Below are positions 56,754 through 64,000 of a DNA stretch of 64,000 nt, piece by piece. Made by a program: the position numbers and the translations under genes. Source of the DNA: Chitinophaga sp. YR627 (GTDB lineage: Bacteria; Bacteroidota; Bacteroidia; Chitinophagales; Chitinophagaceae); assembly GCF_900114995.1 (NCBI RefSeq), contig NZ_FOUX01000001.1, positions 1,612,001 through 1,676,000 on the forward strand. Reading direction: 5' to 3'. Each line of letters starts with the position of its first letter. Position 1 is the stretch's first letter. The notes below the pieces were generated by a model. It ran no database searches. It was not told where the DNA came from and saw only the letters and a list, made by a program, of their open reading frames with translations.

Positions 56754-57207
56754 TCAGTTCCTTTTCAAAACAGACACTGTCCGGCAGGTCTGTATACGGC
56801 GGATAACTTGGAATACGCTTATACCCGAGCCGCTGATAGAGGCCTAATGCTTCCTGCTGCTGACTGCCGGTTTCAAGGACGGTTTTCCTGAAACCCAGTT
56901 CTACCGCCCAATGTTCCAGTTCCTGCATCAGCAATTTACTGATGCCTTTTCCTCTTGCCTGTTCCCGTACAAAGACCCTTTTTACTTCTACCGCTTCTTC
57001 ATCATAAGACTTGAAACAACCACAGCAAACGGGTATGTCATTCAGATAGATAATCACGGCAGTATCCAGTAATTCCAGCTTATTATGCTGGTCGTAAATA
57101 TCCATAATGTCGCCGTTACGCTTGCGAAGATCAACATCCAGTTCGTGTATGAGTAACTGGAAATCGGTATGTGAACTGGCAGTTCTTAGAAGGGTGATAT
57201 TATCCAT
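56737..57207 (-). CDS. GNAT-family N-acetyltransferase
   Basis: 156 residues from ATG 57207 (the upstream TTG at 57228 is less likely). The GNAT fold is visible: acceptor-side strand VIIYLNDIPVCCGCFK, EAVEVKRVFVREQARGKGIS with the acetyl-CoA pyrophosphate loop (Q/RxxGxG/S form RGKGIS), LLMQELEHWAVELGF, and LETGSQQQEALGLYQRLGYK. Acceptor unknown. Converges with and overlaps the methyltransferase gene. Confidence 0.9.
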   Translation of the reverse strand: MDNITLLRTASSHTDFQLLIHELDVDLRKRNGDIMDIYDQHNKLELLDTAVIIYLNDIPVCCGCFKSYDEEAVEVKRVFVREQARGKGISKLLMQELEHWAVELGFRKTVLETGSQQQEALGLYQRLGYKRIPSYPPYTDLPDSVCFEKELTISGQ

Positions 57208-57234
57208 GATGTTGCTAATATAATTCAAACGTTA

Positions 57235-57918
57235 TTACTCTTTACAATACACCAGTTTCGCCGGGAAATAATATTCATCCGGATAGTCAGTTGTAGTGAT
57301 CAGCCCATCGTTATCAATCAGCATGGAGAAGTCTCCACGTGCAAGCCAATATGAATTTTTAAAGTAAACCCAGTCAAGTATACTAAGATCGTTCAGGTAT
57401 ATGTCATATGTATCCGCATCAGGGACTACAGGTATATTGTTCTTTATGCCCAGTTTGTTTTCTATTGAAGCCAATATAATAAAACCGCTGTCTCTCCGGA
57501 TATCCGTACGGAAAGTACGACTGCTATCCAGATCCATCGTATAACTTCCTTTACCTCTAACCCATTGAGCCGCCCGGTATTTTGCAGTAATATTATTGCC
57601 ACCCAGATCAAATAATCTGACTGTGATCATCTTCTTACCAGTATTGGCGGTGACAATCTTGTTAATGATCTTGAATGAGCTGTCCAGCTGGCGAAAATGA
57701 ATGCTGTCTTTGTTCCGTTTCCAATATCCCATTGAAAAAAAGGAACTTCTTTCACAATGACTTTCATAATTGTAAATGCCATTGGGATACAATAAGATCG
57801 ATTCACCACAAAGGTGATTTTCGCTTCTGTGATATTCGGTAAACTGCTGAGCGGATATTACCAGTGACTGCAATAGGAAAAATAAACAAAACAAGGTACG
57901 GGTATACATCTGAGACAT
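57235..57918 (-). CDS. Secreted protein of unknown function
   Basis: About 227 residues with a signal peptide (YTRTLFCLFFLLQSLVISAQ) and a beta-rich mature domain (CGESILLYPNGIYNYESHCE, GYWKRNKDSIHFRQLDSSFK). Such lipocalin-like beta sequences with GIYxY and GYWK phrases are common in Bacteroidota secreted proteins of unknown role. ATG 57918 or 57909 are both possible starts; TTG 57927 less so. No family assigned. Confidence 0.65.
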   Translation of the reverse strand: MSQMYTRTLFCLFFLLQSLVISAQQFTEYHRSENHLCGESILLYPNGIYNYESHCERSSFFSMGYWKRNKDSIHFRQLDSSFKIINKIVTANTGKKMITVRLFDLGGNNITAKYRAAQWVRGKGSYTMDLDSSRTFRTDIRRDSGFIILASIENKLGIKNNIPVVPDADTYDIYLNDLSILDWVYFKNSYWLARGDFSMLIDNDGLITTTDYPDEYYFPAKLVYCKE

Positions 57919-57954
57919 TTGCGCCAAAATAGTGCTTATATAGTTATAAGCAAA

Positions 57955-57986
57955 ACAAAAAGGGCCGGATCATGCATCCGGCCCCT
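57955..57986 (-). terminator. Terminator of the rhamnosidase gene
   Basis: GGGCCGGAT (57962-57970) pairs with ATCCGGCCC (57976-57984) with a 5-nt loop; on the minus strand a CTTTTTGTTTTG tract follows. It is 23 bp beyond the stop at 58009. Confidence 0.85.
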
Positions 57987-58008
57987 TGTATTTGCAGCAA
58001 TAACAATC

Positions 58009-60738
58009 TCAACTTCCTACTACAAAATGATATTGTCCGGAACCTACTTCCAGGGTCGTCACCCCCTTCTCCGTACCGGCTACTTTTATGTCTTTCTGAC
58101 TGGCAACTGGCTGTCCGCCTTCCAGTACTTTATTTCCATCTTTCACAGGTATATAAACCGTTGCTTTTGTATTCGCCGGAATCTCCACATCCAGCGATAA
58201 TTGTCCATTCTCCAGCTTCCAGGAAGAACTGACCTTTCCGTAGTAGGTCAGCAGATTGGCGGATGCCTGTGTCAGCGTACCTCCCGGATGTGGTGCAATG
58301 GTGATATGCTTGTAACCCGGCATATCTTCTTTCGTATCGATCCCTGCGATCACTCTGTACATCCAGTCGCCGATAGCCCCATATGCATAGTGATTGAAAG
58401 AGTTCATACCAGGTGTTTCAAAGGTATGATCAGGCTTTTCGCCATTCCATCTTTCCCAGATCGTGGTAGCACCCATTTTTACGGGATATAACCAGGATGG
58501 ATAGCTTTCCTGCAACAACAGGGAATAAGCCAGGTCGGTATACCCAAAACGGCTCAGCACATGGCAGAGATAAGGTGTACCAAGGAATCCGGTGGTCAGG
58601 TGTGTATCATAACTTTTGATATTCTCTGCCAGCCGGCGGGCTGCCTGTGCGCGAAGGTTCTCCGGCAGCATATCGAAGTTCAGGGCCAGTACGTAGGCGG
58701 TCTGCGAACTGGATACCAGTCGGCCGTTAGGCGTCAGGTATTCCTTTCCAAAAGCAGTTTTGATACGCTGTAAAAGCGCCGTATAGGTATCTACGTCAGC
58801 CTGTTTACCCAATACCTTTGCCGCATTGATCAGCAGCTGTGTAGAGTGTGCATAGAAACACTGCGCGATCAGGTATTTATCAGTAATAGCAGCTCTGCCG
58901 TCATTGTCATCATCCGGGCGATAAAACAGCCAGTCACCAAAGTGGAACCCGGTATTCCATAAGTCCTGCGGACTATTTTTATGGATATACTCCACCCAGG
59001 ATCTCATACTGGGATACTGTTGCTCCAGCAGACGTTTATCATCGTAAGCCAGGTACATATTCCAGGGTACGATAGTAGCAACATCTGCCCAGCCGGCAGA
59101 ACCCATCGCATCATTACCGAGTACATTGGGCACCACAAAAGGGACGCTGCCATCCGCTCTTTGATCTGCCGCCACGTCTTTCAGCCATTTGGCAAAGAAA
59201 TTATTTACCTGGCGGTTAAAAGCAGCTGTTCTCGAGAATGCCTGCGCATCTCCGGTCCAGCCAAGACGCTCGTCACGCTGCGGACAATCAGTAGGTACAT
59301 CCAGGAAGTTGCCTTGTTGTCCCCATTGAATATTATGCTGCAACTGATTGATCAGCGGATGCGAACAGCTGAAAGAACCGGTTGCAGGCATATCGGAATA
59401 AAGCACGATCGCCGTAAAATCTTCTGGTTTTATCGTGCCTTTATAACCTGTTATTTTTACAAAACGGAAGCCCTGGAAAGTGAAATGTGGCTCAAACTGT
59501 TCAACGCCATTCCCTTTAAAGATGTAGGTGTTTTTCTGTTTGGCCAGACGCAGATTCTCTGTATAGAAATTACCGGCTTTGTCCAGTACTTCTGCATGTT
59601 GCAGTACGATACTGTCACCCGCACGTCCGTTCACACGTACCTGTACCCATCCCACGAGGTTCTGACCAAAATCGATCACTTTTTCACCGGCAGGAGTGGT
59701 CAATATTTTAAGCGGTTTGATCTGCTCATGTTTTCTGATAGGCTCGTTGATCGTAGCGATCAGCGTGCTTTTTGTGGTATCGGGGCTTAGTTGTACCGCC
59801 GCCCAGTCTTTGTCATTATAATCAGGATTGTACCAGCCCTGCTTTTCCTTGCGGGCATCGATCGTTTCGCCATGATAGATCTCCGAATAAAGGATGCTGC
59901 CAAGGGATGACTTCCAGCTATTATCAGAAGTGATCACCTCCTCTGTACCATCCGTATACTGGATATTCAGTTGAAATAGTAGTCCGATACGTGAGCCAAA
60001 GTGATTCCGGCTATCTCCCCAGGCCAGATACCCACTATACCAGCCTACACCCAGCGTAACACCGATGGCATTGTTGCCCTGACGTAACAGATCGGTTACG
60101 TCATATTGCTGATACTGTAATCTTTTGCGGTAGGTGGTCCAGCCAGGTGTCAGAAAAGCGTCTCCGACACGCTGCCCATTGATATAGGCTTCATACAGAC
60201 CACGGGCCGTGATATAGGCCGTAGCGGACTGGATCTTTTTAGCTGCGCTGAAGGTCTTGCGGAACAGCGGACTGGGTCTTGTCAGACTGTCCAGTTTTAT
60301 ACCAGGTTCTATCCAGCTGGCTTTCCAGTCGGAGGAGTGTAATAATGCCATCTGCCACTGTGCTACCGGACTCCAGTCAGTAGCACGGCCGTTTTCATCC
60401 CATATCCTCACCTGCCAGTAGTATTTTTTACCAGAGGAGAGTGCATCACCCTGATAAGGGACGTGTATGGACTGATCTGAAGTGATCTTACCACTCTGCC
60501 AGATGAGTTCTTTACCCTGATTCAATTGTTTGGGGGAAGTGCCTGCCCGTAGTTCGTAGGCGGACTGCCGGATATTTCGCCTGTTGCCTGACAATTGCCA
60601 GCTGAAAAGGGGATGTGTCACATCGACTCCCTCCGGATTATGGCGATTCTCGCAGAGCAGCGAATCGACCTTTGTTTGTGCGGAAATATCCGCAGCGGAA
60701 AATCCCAGCAGGAAGCATAAAAGACCTGTTTTGTACAT
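58009..60738 (-). CDS. GH78 alpha-L-rhamnosidase, exported
   Basis: 909 residues: signal peptide (ends DISAQ, residue 21); an N-terminal Ig-like domain (about 25-130, with WQVRIWDENG); the rhamnosidase N-terminal galactose-binding-like domain (about 155-320, ITARGLYEAYINGQRVGDAF, TPGWTTYRKRLQYQ); a second beta domain (about 340-450, KVIDFGQNLVGWVQV); then the (alpha/alpha)6 catalytic domain with DCPQRDERLGWTGDAQ (484-499), containing conserved acidic residues; and a C-terminal beta domain. It releases terminal rhamnose from pectic or flavonoid glycans. Monocistronic, with a terminator at 57955. Confidence 0.94.
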   Translation of the reverse strand: MYKTGLLCFLLGFSAADISAQTKVDSLLCENRHNPEGVDVTHPLFSWQLSGNRRNIRQSAYELRAGTSPKQLNQGKELIWQSGKITSDQSIHVPYQGDALSSGKKYYWQVRIWDENGRATDWSPVAQWQMALLHSSDWKASWIEPGIKLDSLTRPSPLFRKTFSAAKKIQSATAYITARGLYEAYINGQRVGDAFLTPGWTTYRKRLQYQQYDVTDLLRQGNNAIGVTLGVGWYSGYLAWGDSRNHFGSRIGLLFQLNIQYTDGTEEVITSDNSWKSSLGSILYSEIYHGETIDARKEKQGWYNPDYNDKDWAAVQLSPDTTKSTLIATINEPIRKHEQIKPLKILTTPAGEKVIDFGQNLVGWVQVRVNGRAGDSIVLQHAEVLDKAGNFYTENLRLAKQKNTYIFKGNGVEQFEPHFTFQGFRFVKITGYKGTIKPEDFTAIVLYSDMPATGSFSCSHPLINQLQHNIQWGQQGNFLDVPTDCPQRDERLGWTGDAQAFSRTAAFNRQVNNFFAKWLKDVAADQRADGSVPFVVPNVLGNDAMGSAGWADVATIVPWNMYLAYDDKRLLEQQYPSMRSWVEYIHKNSPQDLWNTGFHFGDWLFYRPDDDNDGRAAITDKYLIAQCFYAHSTQLLINAAKVLGKQADVDTYTALLQRIKTAFGKEYLTPNGRLVSSSQTAYVLALNFDMLPENLRAQAARRLAENIKSYDTHLTTGFLGTPYLCHVLSRFGYTDLAYSLLLQESYPSWLYPVKMGATTIWERWNGEKPDHTFETPGMNSFNHYAYGAIGDWMYRVIAGIDTKEDMPGYKHITIAPHPGGTLTQASANLLTYYGKVSSSWKLENGQLSLDVEIPANTKATVYIPVKDGNKVLEGGQPVASQKDIKVAGTEKGVTTLEVGSGQYHFVVGS

Positions 60739-61097
60739 GACGCGGAAATTGTGGTTAGTATTTAAGAACTTGAATATAGAGAAAGTTCATCTTAAACTGT
60801 CCTGTACTGTCCTATTGTCATCTGACACTAAGAGGATAAGATTCCGGTATTTGCTACGTATAAACCAGGTATTAATACGCTTGTAAGTGAACAAACATTA
60901 AGAGACCTTTGTATCGGCGGGATAAGAGAGTTCCAATAACATTATCAATACACAAATTTTCATCACAACACCAGCCTTACCCCAAAAGACGCCATCCGCC
61001 TCAAAGAATGATAGCTATTGTCATGTGATACACAGTGCGCTTCGCATTGTTATGTCACTCATTTCTTTTCTGTTTTTAACCTCAAAAATCAAACAAC
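60739..61097. other. Intergenic promoter-bearing spacer
   Basis: About 360 bp between divergent genes (rhamnosidase and the protein at 61098). It contains short broken frames and an imperfect inverted repeat GTGATACAC...GTTATGTCAC at about 61025-61053. No gene supported; no consensus promoter could be placed with confidence. Confidence 0.35.
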
Positions 61098-63305
61098 ATG
61101 GAGAAAGCAATTCTGACAGACAACCTGCCTGAAGAACAGGTGAAACTGTATCTGGAAAACCGTAAATTATTATTGTTATCTAAATTCCTGCCCCAGCAGA
61201 CGGCCAGTATTACCTATTGGGAACAACTGCTTTGCGTCGGCTTTAATCCCGATGTATCCCGGCTGGAAGCAGTAGTCAGTGTGAAGCAGGCTTTCGGCTA
61301 CAGCGGTGGATTATGTAGCGCCGGCTCTCACGAGTTTGTACGCTTCTTTGTAGATTATCATGATGGCGCCGGCTTCCAGGATGCAGGTGTTACCAGCTTT
61401 AAAGTAGCAGATATTCCCGATCCTGCACCACAAACCAAACATCCATTGCACTACATGGTGTACCTGTTCCTGAACGATGAGGCACACCGCCGTTTCACTA
61501 ACTGCGATACCGCCATTATACCTACTGTAAGGGCTGTCCTTTCCTGGAATACTGTTCCTTCTCCGAATCCCAATGACATACCCCATTTCGGTAATGTCGT
61601 AAACGCCGACATTCAGCTGAAAAGAAAACGGATCATCATCTGGGCGGATCTTATCAAGGAACTGGGCATTCAGGAAAAACTGGATATCCTGCCACATATC
61701 GATGAGCAGTTTAAAGTACCTGTGATTGACAAACCACTTCCGCCAATCGAACAGTATTACCGGGCGTATAAGTCTGCCGGCGTGGAGGACCATCGTACTT
61801 TCTTCACCAGCATTATACCGAATATACCGGAAGTGGCCAAGTTACAGGCGCCGGAACCGGCCTATGACCTGGAGGCTGTCAGCAAACTGGGTATCAAGAT
61901 CGCAGACCTGACAAAGCTGATCCTGAGTCCCATATTTGATAACAACAAAGCCAATGTTAACTATGAGGAAATGACCTGTGTAGGTCTGAACACCAATACC
62001 GATACACTGGGTGCAGTCATTAAGGTCAAGAAATCCAGTGGCTTCAGTGGTAATATGTGTACCGCTGGTTCTAAAGAGCATGTCGCTTTCTGGGCTGACT
62101 GGAATAATGACGGCACCTTCGATGAATACCTGGGTACTGCCAGTGTGGTAGTACATGATATCAGCAACATTCCGAAAGATGGACTGTACTACAATGTGGC
62201 CCTGCCGGTTGATCTGACCAAACGGCTGAGAAGCTGCGAAACACCGAATATCATCAGGATACGTGCGGTGATGTCATGGCAGACATTACCTTCTACAAGC
62301 GATCCGAATGCACTCAACTACTATGGTAACCGTATTGATGTACGGGTACAGGTAAGACCAGGTCAGCTGGATGGCGGTAAACTGGGTATCAACATCTTCG
62401 ATGTGAATGGTGTCGCTATCAGCAACATTGACCAGGTAGCTATTTCTACAAGAGGGTTAGCTTATTCAGGCGCGAGTTTCCCGAACGCGGCTTATCCTTT
62501 TGGCGGATTGATCAAACTGAGTGGTATGCTGACCAACAGTGGCGCATCCGGTACTACTTTCTATAAAGTACAGTTCCTCGATACCAGTAGCGGAACCTGG
62601 CAGGATGTGATGGATAAACAGAAATTCCAGATCATTGAAGGCAGTGTACAGACACTGCATGACCAGGATCCTTCTACAACAGGAGGCTGGCTGACCTACC
62701 TTCCTGCCGTGCCTGCGAAGGCAGAAAAGCTTTCCCTGCTGGCATTCTGGGACAGCGGCAGCCGCAACGGACTGCATAAACTGAGGGTGTTGTTCACCAA
62801 AGATCCATTGTTTAATCCGGTGAATATCAATTACTCCTCCGAAGTATTTATCTATCTGGATAATACCGGTTATACCGTTAACGGAGCGCCTTCTTCTACA
62901 CTCGATCCTGGCAGCACACTGGATGTGATCATTGCCGGCGGTGATTGTAAGTTCTACAAGAAAGGAGATATCATCAGCGGTCAGCTGAAGGTGCTGGACA
63001 AATACTTCAGCGCATGGAGTTTCAGTCTGCAGCCTGCGGCACACATCGTACCATTAGGTACACCGTTGAGCACCTTTATTGCGCCTGCTTCCAGAACGGT
63101 GGTGAGTCTGGCGGATAATGGCGACAATGGAACTGCCTTTACCATTAACACGCAATACCTGCAATCCTGCGGATATACCATCCGTCTGAGCGCTACAGAC
63201 AGGTCCCTGCTGGGGTATAAGATCGTCTTCCTGGATGGCTCTTATATCTACAATCTGACCAGTCACTATGCGGAAAAATACCTGGGTTTTGCGGTGTTGC
63301 CGTAA
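61098..63305 (+). CDS. Large protein with a duplicated beta-rich module, unknown function
   Basis: 735 residues, no signal peptide or membrane segment. A module occurs twice: about 50-190 (LLCVGFNPDVSRLEAVVSVK, FGYSGGLCSAGSHEFVRFFV) and about 295-430 (MTCVGLNTNTDTLGAVIKVK, FSGNMCTAGSKEHVAFWADW, then NNDGTFDEYLG), each ending in an IRAVMSWQTLPS/VRAVLSWNTVPS phrase followed by PN and a YGN/FGN step. The remaining C-terminal 300 residues are beta-rich. Both modules keep the same two Cys positions. No family recognised. It is followed by a hairpin terminator. Confidence 0.7.
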   Translation: MEKAILTDNLPEEQVKLYLENRKLLLLSKFLPQQTASITYWEQLLCVGFNPDVSRLEAVVSVKQAFGYSGGLCSAGSHEFVRFFVDYHDGAGFQDAGVTSFKVADIPDPAPQTKHPLHYMVYLFLNDEAHRRFTNCDTAIIPTVRAVLSWNTVPSPNPNDIPHFGNVVNADIQLKRKRIIIWADLIKELGIQEKLDILPHIDEQFKVPVIDKPLPPIEQYYRAYKSAGVEDHRTFFTSIIPNIPEVAKLQAPEPAYDLEAVSKLGIKIADLTKLILSPIFDNNKANVNYEEMTCVGLNTNTDTLGAVIKVKKSSGFSGNMCTAGSKEHVAFWADWNNDGTFDEYLGTASVVVHDISNIPKDGLYYNVALPVDLTKRLRSCETPNIIRIRAVMSWQTLPSTSDPNALNYYGNRIDVRVQVRPGQLDGGKLGINIFDVNGVAISNIDQVAISTRGLAYSGASFPNAAYPFGGLIKLSGMLTNSGASGTTFYKVQFLDTSSGTWQDVMDKQKFQIIEGSVQTLHDQDPSTTGGWLTYLPAVPAKAEKLSLLAFWDSGSRNGLHKLRVLFTKDPLFNPVNINYSSEVFIYLDNTGYTVNGAPSSTLDPGSTLDVIIAGGDCKFYKKGDIISGQLKVLDKYFSAWSFSLQPAAHIVPLGTPLSTFIAPASRTVVSLADNGDNGTAFTINTQYLQSCGYTIRLSATDRSLLGYKIVFLDGSYIYNLTSHYAEKYLGFAVLP

Positions 63306-63328
63306 AATAGGGAATGATCAGGAAAACG

Positions 63329-63361
63329 CACGCGGGAGCAGCAAAAGGCTGTTTCCGCGTG
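63329..63361 (+). terminator. Hairpin terminator after the duplicated-module gene
   Basis: CACGCGG...CAGC pairs with GCTG...CCGCGTG around an AAAAG loop, followed by TTTGTGTT. It begins 24 bp after the stop codon. Confidence 0.65.
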
Positions 63362-63443
63362 TTTGTGTTAACTAAAACCGTAAAATATCATTTTTAAATT
63401 CAGTCAATGTACTGACCTTTGCCGGGAGTTTGGATCAACCGTA

Positions 63444-64000
63444 ATGGGAACAATGACAACAGGAACAGCTATATCTACACCGGCAAAAGCCGAAAGGGGC
63501 AGTGTCCGCTTCCGGCGTATCAAGAACAGTATTTTTCTTTCAGGGCTTTCTGTGTTTGCCCAGTTATATCTTTTTCAGCCCGTATTACCGCTATTATGTA
63601 AGGAATTTGGTGTGACACCGGCACAGAGCAGCTGGGCGGTGTCAGCATCGACGATGGGGATGGCGGTAGGTTTGTTTATCTTCTCCTTCAAGGCAGATGC
63701 GGTACCCCGTAAGCACCTGATGGGCTTTGCGATGCTGGGGTCAGCTGTATTGACCTTATTATCTGTCTTCATCCATAATTTTCATCTGCTGATAGCGGTG
63801 AACTTTCTGAAAGGCGCTATACTGTCCGGTGTGACAGCTGTGGCACTGGCTTATTTATCAGAAGAAGTGGCCAGTGCTTCGCTGGGTCTCGCCATCAGTT
63901 TGTATCTGAGTGGTAATGCGATCGGTGGGATGGCAGGAAGGATCGTGGTGATGCTGATAGCCGGATGGGCAGACTGGCGCTGGGCGGCAGGGTGTATTGG
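63444..64000 (+). CDS. MFS transporter, partial at right edge
   Basis: 185 complete codons from ATG 63444 run off the right edge. After a polar N-terminus come membrane helices (IFLSGLSVFAQLYLFQPVLP, SWAVSASTMGMAVGLFIFSF) with the MFS loop 2-3 signature in degenerate form (KADAVPRKHLMGFAMLGSAV), then further helices (LLIAVNFLKGAILSGVTAVA, LGLAISLYLSGNAIGGMAGR). The LFQPVLPLL start and VTPAQSSWAVS phrase resemble the YnfM-type branch of drug-resistance MFS proteins. Substrate unknown. Confidence 0.85.
   Translation, partial: MGTMTTGTAISTPAKAERGSVRFRRIKNSIFLSGLSVFAQLYLFQPVLPLLCKEFGVTPAQSSWAVSASTMGMAVGLFIFSFKADAVPRKHLMGFAMLGSAVLTLLSVFIHNFHLLIAVNFLKGAILSGVTAVALAYLSEEVASASLGLAISLYLSGNAIGGMAGRIVVMLIAGWADWRWAAGCI

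Noticed and set aside
58981..59790. 269-codon plus-strand open frame inside the rhamnosidase gene
   Set aside because: Antisense shadow of a GH78 gene with all domain landmarks intact.

Overview
The window reads as chromosome of a Bacteroidota species, most likely a Chitinophaga-type member of the Chitinophagaceae. This rests on several type IX secretion (T9SS) C-terminal sorting tails, Bacteroidota -7 boxes of the form TAnnTTTG, carbohydrate-active enzymes of families GH10, GH29 and GH78, three small Crp/Fnr regulators, and large Rhs proteins of the Bacteroidota type. The species is inference; no rRNA or marker gene is present.

Layout. 1-6.2 kb: a two-domain secreted esterase running off the left edge, divergent from a GH29 alpha-L-fucosidase, then a Crp-like regulator, a DUF4406-type protein and two proteins without a recognised function. 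6.8-19.7 kb: a tight three-gene unit (outer-membrane barrel, T9SS-sorted surface protein, 3178-residue SpvB/TcdB-middle/Rhs protein with a nuclease-like tail), followed by a membrane protein and a decayed coding remnant. 20-23.1 kb: an unrecognised operon of envelope protein, Ig-like lipoprotein and small Cys-rich protein. 23.4-31.8 kb: DUF1330 protein divergent from a Crp regulator, GH10 xylanase, a cluster of four broken gene fragments, and a 1.5 k-residue multidomain T9SS protein.

32.1-35.6 kb is the most unusual part. An orphan Rhs-type toxin tail with a lipoprotein behind it is followed by a truncated, frameshifted Rhs gene carrying a related toxin tail and its own small exported protein. 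Around them lie a perfect 30-bp inverted repeat, two hairpin repeats that look like insertion-sequence ends, and a transposase fragment. This looks like a recombining polymorphic-toxin cassette array with two versions of one toxin family, whose conserved motif is LHEVxEAY. A tRNA-Leu(UAG) follows.

36-38.4 kb: three small modular paralogues around a stand-alone LytTR regulator, with a 21-bp-period direct repeat that fits a LytTR binding site. 38.4-41.7 kb: ABC exporter, barrel protein, VOC protein. 41.8-52.2 kb: a T9SS reprolysin-like metalloprotease and three tandem FG-GAP surface paralogues, all on the minus strand. 52.3-57.9 kb: small regulatory and housekeeping units (Lrp plus Crp divergent from cupin plus EamA exporter; TetR divergent from two membrane proteins with a visible paired operator; methyltransferase; GNAT). 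58-64 kb: GH78 alpha-L-rhamnosidase, a duplicated-module protein of unknown function, and an MFS transporter cut by the right edge.

The themes are plant-polysaccharide breakdown, surface display through T9SS, and contact-type toxins. No SusC/SusD pair, T9SS core gene, T6SS gene or CRISPR array was seen.
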